From NCBI RefSeq assembly GCF_030704535.1, contig NC_081816.1, positions 9,536,001 through 9,600,000 on the forward strand: a DNA stretch of 64,000 nucleotides, read 5' to 3'. Positions 23,676-35,634 of the stretch are shown piece after piece (within the stretch, counting starts at the first letter, position 1; the number at the start of each line of letters is the position of its first letter). The DNA comes from Vitis vinifera (Eukaryota; Streptophyta; Magnoliopsida; Vitales; Vitaceae). The notes under the pieces are model-generated. The model saw only the letters and a list, made by a program, of their open reading frames with translations, ran no database searches and was not told the DNA's origin. A program made the position numbers and the translations under genes.

Positions 23676-25240
23676 TTAAATTCCTCGTCCAATGACATCA
23701 TTTATCTCAATAGCATCTGTGTTTTGGCCGTCTGATCCTTCCGAATGAGACAAAAGTTCCTCATTTTCTGCAGTTTCATTGTATTGGATATCCCTCGAAG
23801 AGGACCCCAACAGAGAACCCACCCCATTGTCCATAGGGATGTTTCCAGTATTTGATTCTGATGATAAGCCACCTTTGGATGAAAACACCATGTCCTTTCC
23901 TTCCATCCCAATAGATTCAACCAAAGGAACTGATGAAAGATCAACTGAAATAGCAGTCAGACTAGAAATCTCATTACAAACTGCTCCCTTCGAATTGCAT
24001 TTTGGTTCCAAAATCTTGCTGGAACGATGACTTAGTCACCGGTTTATTTTCAAGCACTGATTGCCCAAGATTCTTCAAGGTACCCATCATATTCTGCTCA
24101 ACAGCACCAGACAACTTTCTTAAGTGAGGAGTTGATGGTCATCGGGGCTCCATGAAACAGGTTTCGGAATATGTCCGGAGTTGATCTCAAATGAAAAGTT
24201 GAATAGGAACATTGCTTTGAACTTCATCTTTCCATCATAAAGGCCTTAATCTGAGTCAGGCTTCCTAGTAAGCACAGCAGCTTGCTTTCCATATTCTTCA
24301 TTACCTAGCTCCCTTTTAATCACCACAAACTCCTAGCACATTGTCTTCATCAGTTTAGTCATGGCATTCCACATCTCAACATCGTCAACAAGCTTCTGGC
24401 AAGCTGGGATAGCCGACCACACAAAGAAACTACCAGGTCGCAACATACGGTTCAACTTCCGAGAGAATTTTACTACTGTTTGTGCTCATAGCAGCAAAAT
24501 ACCCAGGATTCCTCTCTCTAAACTTAATTAGCAGCAGTGCTGTAATGCAAGAGAACCAAAGGAATTAATCTTTTCAGTTTGTTTGACCGTTTGATGGCTC
24601 TAAACCTTCTCTGAGTTCATTTGGTTTTTTCCATATTCAGACTAGGAAAGCAATGAATTATTCTCAACACTCCACATGACAGAAATTTGAAGCTTCATTC
24701 ATATCGGGTTGGGTACCATTTGTTGCTTGTCCTTGAGTAGTTGGGGCACAGGAAGAATGGAGTGGTTAAGGAGTAGGATTCATCTTCAGCTGTTTGGAAC
24801 AACTACACTGCATGTGTTTCTCACACCAGGTTAGCAAGGACTCTTTAAACCAACAAACATCCAGCGAAACGAGGTCATTTCCAGGTAAAACCCATTGGTC
24901 TGTGGTTCAGAAAACTTGATCCTGAGCGACGCTGCACTTTTTCCCATGTCTTCCGCATGTTCAGAGAAATGATAAACTGCATTCCATTGCTCCTTTGCAT
25001 TTTCCAGTGTCTTGATAAAGTTCTTAAGGAGCTCATATGAGTTGTCCTTCGAATTCTTCTGCTTCAGACTTTCAAACAATGACAGATTGTAAAGGTATTA
25101 TCCTGACGCATGGTTCTAAATTCTCTTCTAGTTGTTTCCTGGCATCAAGAAGCACTTCATCACCATACTTGGCCATGTAGAAGTATATTTTCTCCCTTTT
25201 GGGTTGCAGAGACATGTTAAAGACTAGGGCATGACGGCAG
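23676..25240 (-). pseudogene. Cluster of broken coding fragments, including a PMT-family methyltransferase piece
   Basis: Several minus-strand fragments of normal codon composition follow each other with stops and frame changes. From about 24480 to 24340 the frame reads KLNRMLRPGSFFVW, then VEMWNAMTKLMKTMC, a stop, then EFVVIKRE. This is the conserved stretch of the plant QUA2/PMT family of SAM-dependent methyltransferases (Golgi, pectin-related), with the usual Trp after MC changed to TAG. Flanking open pieces (24011-23676, 111 residues, acidic and Ser-rich; 25079-24831, 82 residues; 25235-25085 with YGDEVLLDARKQLEENLEPC) do not belong to that family as far as I can tell, and I do not recognise them. 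No ATG-to-stop model joins them. Most likely dead, possibly a composite of captured pieces. Confidence 0.5.
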
Positions 25241-26600
25241 TGACACTACTTGAGTCATGATTGATGATAAGATGCTGCAAATATGGTCCAAAAATTGCTA
25301 AATCTAGCAGCCTTGCAGCCATCAAATGGACATCTGGAGTCATCTGATATTGAAGAGGCATCCCACAGTTGCACATCATGGGAACTTGATGAGAGCACCA
25401 GCTATGTGTCATCGGAAAGATGGGAGTGGACTAGTGTCAAAGGATACTGGTGGCTTGTGACTCTTTAGTAGAGTACTGCATCATCCTGGCAAGTTCACTT
25501 GGGCCTGAATCTTTCTTATTTGATTGTATAACCCAACCACGTCCTTATTGACCTTAAGTTCCAGATATCATTGAACTACCCAACAGGCTGTCTTCCAGAA
25601 CTTATTCTTCTTGGTCACAAACAAGGAGTCTTGGAACCTCTGTAATCTAGTCAGTCAATTCAGAGCAAGTAGCTTGTTTGCTCACCTTCTGTTGGCTTTA
25701 CCTATAAACAAATAACCAACTTCAAGTTTGGCCATGGAAGGGATGTTCGAGGAGCATGTAACCAAGGTGGCTACGCATGGCCATGCGAAATTTGGGCAGG
25801 AGGTAGGACAGGTGCTGGGAGTGATGCAATTCTAACCGTGGGACAAGGACGGTTTTGAACTGGGCCAGGATGTGCCAATTCAAGAGTGGGTTTTCTGTAT
25901 TGGAACTTACTGTTGGTTCCTACTGCATGTCAATAGGCCTGCTTCTCCTTGAGGAGGTGGGCTGATCTCCCGGGATTTGGCTGCATTTAGCATGAGACGC
26001 AGCTTCTTTCCCTTGTGAACTTCAATCAAAAGCTTGCACTGTGAAATACAAATTGCCACCATATCTATATATCAAGGAGTCTTCATATTCTATGCAATAG
26101 TCTCTCACAAAGACTGGCCTTTCCATCATGCAAGAATAAGTCATCATTCTACTGAATCAAGTCAGCATGCCAAGTGTTATCACCTGGGCTCATTAATGAA
26201 ACAAACCCAGATATTCTGCATTCCATGAGCCTTGACTTATGTGAAGCCTATCCGAGAGATTATCCGTGCATACATCTTCTAGACGCCATCTTATAACTAG
26301 GCCTTGTAAACAGAATTTGGTGCGTGACATATGCACAGGATCAAGAAAGTCAACATTCTGACCACCTTGAAGACTTACAAATACTGTGACCATAGTGCAC
26401 GAGGAAAACCACCCATGCCCACCGAGGAAGATTCATAGTCTGCAGTACCCCATTCTACATGGTTGCCTCACCCATATCCAGCATCGAGTAGAGATTTCCT
26501 CATCCTCAATTGTACTCCTCCATTGCATCTCTAGGCGTTTCAGTGTGGTCCATACGGCTTACAGACATCCAGAAATTTCTAACGGTATGTAAGGTGGCTC
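25241..26600. other. Decayed coding-like sequence, unidentified
   Basis: Composition stays near 45% GC and short open stretches occur on the minus strand. One is around 25690-25550 (LQRFQDSLFVTKKNKFWKTA), another at 26393-26193. They look like remnants of genes or of a retroelement, but no domain was recognised and stops interrupt every frame. Confidence 0.35.
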
Positions 26601-27800
26601 ATATGGGGCTCTCTCAAAAGCACCTCAATCAAAATGGTCAACCCAAATGAGGTACTCAACACCACGAACTTACCAGAAACATGGGAATAAGAAGAAGAAA
26701 AAAACAGGACAAGAACGGAAGAAATAGCAAAAGGAAATCAAGTAAAAAATGAATGTAGAAAGCCTCATTTCAGGTGACATCCATGGGCAAAGAACAGGTG
26801 GGATTAACAAAGAACACAAGCATGATTCTTATATGTCAAGTCCAAGGATGAAGCCATGCATCAACTACATACAGGAGGAGTCAAGGAAACCGAGATAAAA
26901 TCAAACAGAGCATGTATGCAAACAAATAGATTCAGCAAAACAGACCAATAATCCTTAATGTCCAAACGAATCAATAAAATAACACCTTAGAATCTGCAGA
27001 AAAATGTAAAAGAATAAAGTGAAAATGAGGAAATGTGAAGTTCATAGAGACCTTACCTAGGAAGCGTCCTCTCGAGCAAGATTTTTGTCTAGCTTCCCCG
27101 CACTACCTAAGTCTGCTCCAACTCTCTTTTGTCACAGCTTTTCTTGCTTTCTCTTATCCTTATCTCAAACTAACGTTCCCTGCTCTAGCTTTCCTCTACG
27201 GTAACAATTTATGTGTCTTCCAGCACTCTTTTCTTCCTCCTTCGATCAGCTTATTCTTCCTGAAAACAGCTTTGGCTTCTCTCCAAAAACTCTCTCAAAC
27301 CGCTCACGCCTCTGCTCTCTAAATTTCCCTCTTCTCAGTTTTCTTCCTCTGCTCTGCCTAGATCCTCCTCTCTGGACAAACCTCATCGCTAAAAGTACCT
27401 CCCTTTTCTCTGTACTCTTTTTTTTTTCTCACCCTTTTCTCTCTACTCCTCTTTTTTTCTCACAGTCCAAAATGAGAATCCCCCATTCTCTCTCTAGCTC
27501 TTCTCATAGCCTCAAATCAGAATCCACTCCTCTGCCGAAAAAAACAAAAAAACCTCTCACCTAGAAATCCTAACCACCACACCATGCCAAGACAATACTG
27601 TCCCTTGCTACGTGTCTCTTGCAGCCCACTTCCCAACAGAGATTCCCCCTCAGGACCTTACCTTTCCCAATAAAAAATAAAAAAAAAAGGGGAAAAAGGC
27701 TCTTGGCCAAAAAACAAACAGAGGAAGGGACGCTCAGGACGACGACACGCATCCTCATCCCTACCAAGCTGCTCAAAAGAACTTTAAAGCTTTAAAAACA
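26600..27800. other. Possible LTR-retroelement debris
   Basis: A purine-rich stretch (26690-27040) changes abruptly at 'gaccttacctagg' to a pyrimidine-rich stretch (27060-27560). 62380-62780 shows a similar switch inside the LTR candidate. The resemblance is in layout and short words only. No gene is supported; the open frames at 27035-27564 are translations of CT-rich sequence. Confidence 0.3.
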
Positions 27801-29640
27801 CTGGAACTTTAAAAAAACTGATCCTAAGATACCTCCAATAATCGTGTTCGACCCAAAATAGTTCTCTAATGGTCTCTAAAATATAACTTAAATATCAATA
27901 ATGAGCTGAATAGACACAAACCATTAAGAGACGATAAAAAATTAAGAATAAAGATTTTAAACATGCTCTAAAAAAAGCAGGATGAGAGGAAAAATAATAA
28001 TAAGAATGTGTGTGATAAAGACAAAATTAAGGTCTGCAATTTTTTATAAAAAAGTAACTAAAACATGGATAAAGTGTATTCCTAAATTTTTTTTTCCCTG
28101 ATTTTTGTTTTTATATAAACAACTAAAGAAAAAAAAATTTAATTCCTTAATTTCTTATTTCTGTATTTTTTTTTTCTTTCAAAATTTATAAGAATCAAGC
28201 ATATTCTTTGAATTTGCCCAAACTAAAGCCAAGCTCCACTCTCTTCAAATTCGAATCATAGTTGGAGTTTCACTAACTTCTAGACATCAATTCAAGCCTT
28301 GGATTATGGTTTCAATTAATACTTTACAATTATTTCCAAAGTAACTAACCCCACTTAAACAACAACCTCAAATCTTATAAAATGGACATTTTTTACAAAT
28401 ATATATATATAAAATGGATATTTTATGTGTAATAAAGGCAAAAATGGTTGTAACTTGGAGCCTTGTGATTGCAGTTGGAAGATCGAGAGGATGAGCCAAA
28501 TAAAAGCATATAGTATTTATTAAATTAATAAAAATAATTAAAAAAAAATCTATTCAATAAAGCTATCAATTTAAAATAAAAGTTAATAAGACATGTTAAA
28601 AGTTGCCAAGTGTGACTAATCTTTCATAAGTGTACACTCAGAGAAAGTGAGTTGGGAATTGGGTATTAGTCAATTTTAATAAATTTTATATGGCAAGATA
28701 AGTAATAATAAAGAAAATAAAAGTTAAAAGTGAGTAATGAAAAAAAAATGCCAAGAATGTTTTACAATGGGTTGCTGCAATTCCAACATATGTCCATTAT
28801 CCTCGACCTCCAAAATCAGATCCAAGATTTAATTAATTTTCCTACTTTTAGAATTCATTTGATAATAATTCTAAAAAATGTTTATAACATTTTTAACACT
28901 TAAATTTTTTTTATCTTTTAAGTGATATAAAGACTAAAAACATTTCTTGAAATCACTACCAAACACATTCTTAATCACATTTCCACTCATATTTTGGTAA
29001 GTTATACTCCTTTTTTTTTTTTTTCCCAATCAATTTTTATCTAAGTTTTTTTTTAACAAAAAAAAAATTAAGATTATTTTGGATGAGTGTAGGGTGCCTT
29101 AAAAACAAAAGAAGTGCATTAGAATGTGATGTACCTATTCTACCTTACATAATAAAGTCTTAAGGAATCTTTAATATATGAATACCCTTACGAAGTTTTC
29201 TTAATCTTAAATTTTCTTAAGTATTCCTTTATTTTTTTTAAATTTTTATTTGCTTATTTTTTGAAGGGTTTTGAGGAGAATGGCTTGAATGAAAACTATT
29301 GAATTGTTTCATTTCAATATATAATTAATTAGTTAAAATGGATGAAATAATATGATATTTATGAATTTAACCTTTTTTATGTTTTTTTTTAAATAATTTA
29401 TTTTTAATATAAATGTTTTTAATTATTTTAAATATTTATATATAAGTTTTTTAAAAAAATTGTTTTTATAAGAAAAGAATAAGCATATTTTTTTCAAAAT
29501 ATTATCAAAGCTCACTAAGTGCAGGGTCTTTTGCTCTCCTTTTGTTTCACCCATTCTCTGGTTCCATCTGTTGGTGAAGAGTTTGTAGAGAAGGGAAAGA
29601 GAGGAACCCTCAGATACAGAAAACTCACAAACCCACAAAC
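27800..29640. other. AT-rich intergenic and 5' flank of the sirtuin remnant
   Basis: No gene or clear repeat seen. The last ~120 bases, after the AT-rich part, have a more balanced composition and include 'ctcacaaacccacaaac' just before the ATG at 29641, as expected for the former promoter and leader of the SRT1-like gene. Confidence 0.4.
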
Positions 29641-32600
29641 ATGTCGTTGGGTTATGCACAGAAGCTTTCCTACAAAGAAGACGTGGGCACTGTTGGAATG
29701 TCTGAGATTTTCGACCCACCCCATGTTTTGCAAGAAAAAGTAAGACCCATCTCTCTCTCTCGTTTGTCCTTTTTTCTTTGTGAAATTTGTTTTCCTTTTG
29801 GGCAGTTCTCATTTAAATATGCACACTCACACTCTCTTACCTTATGATTGCAAAACCCATGTGAATTACTTGGAATACATGTTTTGCTGGGCGGAAAAAT
29901 CTGCTTTTTTGCTCTTTGTCGAACTATTTTTGGTGGGTTAGGGGTGTTTCTTTCTGTGGGTGGTGTATAAACGTTCTTGGGTAAAAGGAATTGAAAGGCG
30001 GGTCTTCTATGAAGGCTGATGATCTTGTCATTCATAAAGTGAATTTTATGAAGTTAGTGTGTTGATTTTGGTTAGGGATTAGGGTTAAAGGAAGTGAGTA
30101 ATGTGAATGTTCTTTTATGTTGGGGTTCATAAACTTGGGACAAGGCAAAGAATATGGAGCGCAACAATGCTGGCGGTGGAGATAATGGTTGGAACATAGA
30201 GAAAAAAAATATGTTTAAGGGGTCTACCTTTATAGTTTTATGAAGCCCACAAAACATAGTTGGCCTAGTTCTAAATGCGTGTGTATTGAGGGATAATAAG
30301 AATATGTTTAGGAGTGATTCTAGGAACTTTCTAGCACTTGAAATTTTTTATCAAAGAGAGTTTTTTTCAAGTGCTAAAAATGCTAGAAACATGTCCTATA
30401 ATCACTGCCAAGCAAGCTCTAACTATTCCAGTGGATTTCTTTTGGATGTTTGCCATAAATTAAGGTAATTTCATATGAGAATTTTATCAAAAGAGTGTCT
30501 ATTGAGGTATTCTACACCATGCTGATGAGAGGGAGCAATTCATTTGTTTTCCTGGTGAGCATAGCTGTCCATGCTATCTAATTGACTTCCTACATTGTTT
30601 TAATGGCATGGCTAAGCACAGTGGAGATTTGCTTGGTTTATTCATTTTGAAGAAGTGTTAAGGTCTTCATCATTGGTTCTGCTTAAGGCAGTCTTAGTCA
30701 GCATAATCTGGTCCTTTTTTCTCTGATCTCAATAGGAATACACTCTGTGGAGCATGGATTTTACCAAACAAATCGTGTGATTCACAAAACATTTGAATGA
30801 GGAGTTACCTCTATTAGTAGGGGTGGAAGGAGTTTGAAGTTGGCTCTTCACCCTATAGTTGTGGTTTATGAAATTAATGATAAATGTACATCATCTTTGA
30901 TGAGAGTGTTGGTTTAGATTTTCATTGCAGATTAGTCATAGTTTTTTGCTTTTCCATTTGATTATTTAAAATTGTAAATGCATGGTGGTTGAAATGATCA
31001 GTGGTCGTCATGTCTTGTAAATAATTGCTTATTATTTTGAATCAATTGCAAACTTTAAATTATATCAATTTATTAGTGCAAGGAATTTTCTCAAGGCTGA
31101 GAAGCACTGATACATTGAGCATATATCAATTGAACATATGGAATATATGTTTATCAAAATATCTGCTTTGGGTTCTTTTGAATTTTGGGAGTCTTGTTTT
31201 TGTAGGGCTGAGATTTTAAGATCTTGACACAATTCTTTCTGTTGAAAATTGAAATATTGAAGCCAGAATGCTGAATGAATAAGAGTATCTACATGGCTAT
31301 CACACATATTGGGCATCATATTACAGCAATTCATTATTTTCATGAGTTTTAGGTGGTTTAGATATTGGTGGTGTCTTAAAGTAAGAAAATGGGTTGTGTT
31401 TATTGATCTGTGTAGAGCTTGCACGTGATAACTTATCAACATGCATATCAGACATGTTGGAACGAAGTTGGCCACTTTTGCCAAGACTTCAGCGATTGAC
31501 TTGAGCAAAAAACAGGTAATTGCAGGGGTAATGCACTATCTTAATCTGCAAATTCCTCCATATGTTCAAGTTGATCTTTTCCATATCAGTCTTACTCAGT
31601 TCTCCAGGATGTTGGGTTATTTTGCTAACTTCTATCCTTGTTTTTTAATATAGTGATCAATATAAAACGTGTTTGTTAATATGCAGCCACTTACTGGTTG
31701 GCCCAACCTTTTTATCATCAAGGTACAAAGATTGGTGGCATTTGATGAATCATACACCCTATATTTGACCTTTTTTCTGAGGAAAATATTTTTTTTTATT
31801 AATATAAAATTGTTAATTTATCGTTTTATTACTTTACAAACTCAGAGATATTTCCATTGCCATATAATTCCCAAACACTTAACCATGCTTGAGAGGCAGG
31901 ATCACCACCTGTTTTAGTATAGGAAAATAATTTTTTCTATTAATATCCTTTTCAATATACTTCCATTTTCCACCATGTTGCGTGACTTGAACCATATTAA
32001 CCCAAAATTTGACTGAATTTTTTAATACCTGCTTGAGATTCTGGCATTTCATTTGCGATTCAGAGAGTAGATATATGAAATGGACCCTCAGGGTAGCTAG
32101 TGTTCATGGACAGAAAGCTCCAGTGCTAATGGTGTTGTGGAAAAGGTCTTACATATCTTATCTGGTTATTAGTATAGGTGTTTTCTTCTTTGAAAGTCTT
32201 CATTACATGGTTCCTAACTGTTTATCATCTGATTATAATATTATCCATTTTCTATCTTCTTCCTTGATGGAGAACCTTAATTAATTTTGATTTTAATCCT
32301 CCTGTTGCATTTGCAATATAGGTGTCCTTCTCAGATAGGCCTAATCTAAAAACAGCTGTTTTACAAAAGCAACCCTTTGTGCTGAAAAGGCATTTTCATT
32401 TATATAAATAGTGCAATAGATGGTGTTGGGTTTACAAATTTTTCTTACTGTTTAGATGTTTAGTTGCAAGGCCGGGGTTTATATATTTGTTACCTTTGAT
32501 ACTATGCACTCATTGTGCAGACACTGATGCTATCCACCATTGCAAGTCCTCATTAGACGCACTGAAATGCTAATATACAGAATAATTTTCTGATGTTATC

Positions 32601-33890
32601 CATTCATTTTTAGACATTGTCTCATGAATTGATATTTTCTGGCTGTTTTAAAAGAAGTCTATGAGCTTAGATAATAATGGTAAGAGATGACATGTTGATA
32701 ATCAAATTTAAGTTTAGGTGATTACAGAAATGGGAATTAGATGGCAGGTTGGACAACTCCTCATCAAAGTTGCTAGTTGTTTTGTCTTAATATTGTCGAA
32801 CTACCAATTTTCCTAAAAGTTTAAGTTTGTAGGTTTTGAGTCCACAATCTATATCATGTTCTTTAACATCCTTCTTCATGTGGAGAGAAATACAACCTTG
32901 TAGGTAAACAAAAACCCCTTTGGGCTCAATAGATTTGGGAAATAAATATTATATGATGAGGCTTGAACATGTGACCTCCTATCAGATGAGGCTTTGATAT
33001 CATGTTAAACTACCAATTTTCATAAAAGCTTAATGTTTATAGAATTTGGGTCCATAACACATATCATGATCTTTTAGCATTTCTGTTCTTCTTTCCTAAC
33101 TTTTTTTTCCTTCCCCTTTTCTCGATTTACCGGGGAAATGGTTAGACCTAGACCATTTAAAATGGTCCTGACGCTGAATTTTAGTGATGGTTGTGGGTGT
33201 AAGTTCCCACTTCCCAGTCAACTTTCAGGTGAGAATTTGGGTTGTTCACATTTCCCACTTGCCCTTAAGTTTTTCTTCTCTATTTATTTCGAGGATAGTA
33301 GCAAGCTAATTAAGAGTAACAAGGATCATTAATTGTGATAGTATGAGAGGTTTTTACTTGAGAAGTTGGCCACAGTCTACATCAACATACTAATGAATGT
33401 TATTTACTTGTATTTTTAGTTCAAAATGAGAGTATAAAAAATTTCCCTCATTACTATATATGATCCCAATATTTCGCCTTGTAAATGAGCAGTTTGCCTC
33501 TTAAGTTTGACAAAAAAAATCAAGTTTAAACTGATGAACCAGTGGTCACGTCTTGCCCATGAAACCAAAGTTAAAATTGACTGGTCGTGAACTTTGAACT
33601 GTGCAGGTAGTTACAGACAACATCAACCGTGACAAGGATGTTGTGGTTCAGAAGCTTAGGAACACAACTGTAGAAGATGAAAGCTGTGGGTAGGTTTTAG
33701 TTGTTGAGAGAGAGAGAAGACTTTAGCCCCCAAAAAAGAAACTACCGTTTATGCCATTGCAACCAACATTGTTTGGTACAGTGGCCTTTTGGCTTGCTCT
33801 GGACTATCAGAAGTCAATGGCAACTTGGCAAGAAAGCATGCGGATGTGAATGATACTGAAAAGCCTTTGAAGAAATTGAAAATGCTAGGG
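29641..33890 (+). pseudogene. SRT1/SIRT6-like sirtuin remnant lacking the catalytic core
   Basis: Exon 1 (29641-29739) encodes 33 residues starting [10 protein letters not shown] and containing [10 protein letters not shown], followed by a good GT donor. This is the N-terminus of plant SRT1 (class IV sirtuin, nuclear NAD-dependent histone deacetylase). The next recognisable pieces are C-terminal: from about 31516 VIAGVMHYLNLQIPPYVQVDLF; about 32062-32130 WTLRVASVHG; from 32322 VSFSDRPNLKTAVLQKQPF; 33139-33228 LNFSDGCGC; 33607-33689 DKDVVVQKLRNTTVEDESCG; 33728-33890 ETTVYAIATN and NGNLARKHAD. They are in the order expected from Arabidopsis SRT1. The exons for the NAD-binding GAGIS motif, the catalytic HG and the zinc-binding cysteines are absent from the 1.8 kb between 29740 and 31515. 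No deacetylase can be made; a short transcript is possible. Confidence 0.8.
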
Positions 33891-34227
33891 TACATATACA
33901 TTTGCTCCTTTTTTGGCATAGAAATTTGGGAAATCATCCGCACAAGGGGAAATTTGACAGGGAAGTGTAGATAACATAGTTAGAAGTTAGAAGTGCATAT
34001 ATAGTATATATGGGCTCAGTGAATTTTGTATGCAAACACTTGGTCTCCTTTACTTAAATGTGAATATGGAATGGGGAGAGAGCATGTTTTTGCCACAACC
34101 CTTTTTGTCTGTAAATGTTTAGACAATTGTAAAGATCATCTTGGAGGAAACAAGGTTCTATGGATTATGTTTCCAGCTCTTGATTTTTCTCATTTTTATG
34201 TTTTCATACATACAAATTCGAGTGAAA

Positions 34228-35634
34228 CCCTTAGGCTATGTTTGGTTCCCGGAAAATGCTAAGGAAAGGAAAAAAAATCATGTGGAAAATTATTTTCTTT
34301 AGTTTGGGTGACATAGAAAATATGATGGAAAAAAAAATATAAAGGAAAATATTAAAGAAAATATCATAATATTTTCCCTACTATTTTCCTTAAAAAATAA
34401 TAAGGAAAATAAGAGAAAAAGAGAAGGGAAAAGTTGGGGGAAATTTTATCGGGCTCGTGTTATTGTCTTCACCAAGCATCTCCTCCCTCTCCCCCACCTC
34501 CCTGGTTAGCTCCTCCATCATGGCCTTCAGCTTCGCCTCGGACCGCTCCAACTCCGCCACCTTAGCCCTCAGGTAGGCGATCTCCTCTATAGCAGCGTGG
34601 ATTTGGTCCACCATACGCTTCTCCTCCCTGCGCCAGGCTTCGCGATGGTCGGCAAAGATTTCAACAACTCTAGCGTTGGCTTTGGAGTCCTCATTTCGGC
34701 GGGACTTGAGGCGACAAAGCTCTTACTCAGCTTAAAGCAGCGTGAGATGGAGGGTTGAGAGCTGGGAGATTGAGGAGGAGGATGGGAGGAGGGCCAAGAA
34801 GAGGGAGAAGCTGATGCCAAGGTAGGAGGAGAGCAACTTCCCATGTGGGTGTAGACCCACTGATGATTCTGACTCTGATGCCCTTACTTCTTCTTCCACC
34901 TTCTCCTCCATCACCATTGCTGAGTGGAGCTCAGTATGATTCATGAGACCATGTGAGGCCTACAACTTACGTGTTTAATATTTATTATTTTGATATTGTT
35001 TGGTGATTGAGAAAATGAGTGAAGTCTCTGTTTGTCCTATTCTTTAAAAATAGAAATTCATTAATGGCATCTTGTGGATTAATGCAACAGTGAGGGCTTA
35101 ATAGATGTATATTCTTTTAGCAAGGTGTATAGAGGTCCTACAGAAAGTGTATAAATGTAGTGTTAATTTGCAGTACAAGAGCATAAATGCAGTGTTAATT
35201 TGTTGGAAATTTGGTTGTTTGCGTGTGATTTATAGGATTATTGAATTTGGTTTATCTAAGCATTGATTTTCACATAAATTCCTGTGAGTAAGGAGCAATG
35301 TTTTGAGTTAGGATGTGTGTTGGTTATATGTTTCTGCAATAGTTTTGCAAAATTGATTTTTAGAAAATAAGAATACAAAATTTATTTTATTATTCAACAA
35401 ATTGATAACCATCTAAGATAAATTGTTGATTTTGTTTTTCTTCCATTTTTCCTCGACTTCTTTTTTTGTTAACCAAAAGAAAATGAATTTCTTCCCCCCC
35501 CCCCCTTGAATTTTCCATAGATAACCGAATAAGTGAAAAAATTTATATTTATTTTCTTAACTTTTTCTTTATTTTCATTTTTCCTCCTAATTTTCTTTCT
35601 CTCGCTTTTTTCGGAACCAAACATAGCCTGAGGG
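34228..35634. mobile_element. Pack-type TIR transposon carrying a captured gene fragment
   Basis: Ends are 22-base terminal inverted repeats: left 34228-34249 (CCCTTAGGCTATGTTTGGTT...) and right 35613-35634, with one mismatch. AT-rich subterminal arms rich in GGAAA/TTTCC follow on both sides. The interior holds a GC-rich minus-strand piece of a host gene (34944 to about 34448) and no transposase, so it is non-autonomous. A clear target-site duplication is not visible; the flanks are A-rich. The superfamily is undecided (hAT-, PIF- or Mutator-like). A small relative with similar ends lies at about 39828-40121. Confidence 0.7.
34448..34944 (-). pseudogene. Captured fragment of a membrane/coiled-coil protein gene
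   Basis: One frame runs from the ATG at 34944 through MNHTELHSAM, an acidic stretch, and a hydrophobic segment (SSYLGISFSLFLALLP) likely to be a membrane helix. It then hits TAA at 34734-34732 and again three codons later. After these it stays open: LKSRRNEDSKANARVVEIFA, EEIAYLRAKVAELERSEAKL and REVGEREEML, a charged coiled coil. Codon composition and GC content are far above the surroundings. It looks like a plant protein of unknown function with an N-terminal TM helix and a coiled coil, copied without introns or from a single exon. The two stops, both at probable Gln/Glu codons, make it a pseudogene. Confidence 0.65.

Noticed and set aside
27035..27564. Open frames rich in Leu, Ser and Phe
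   Set aside because: They arise from a CT-rich tract, probably LTR or leader sequence, and lack any domain.
29423..29812. 129-codon minus-strand frame over the sirtuin exon 1
   Set aside because: It is antisense to a clearly conserved SRT1 exon and ends in AT-rich sequence.
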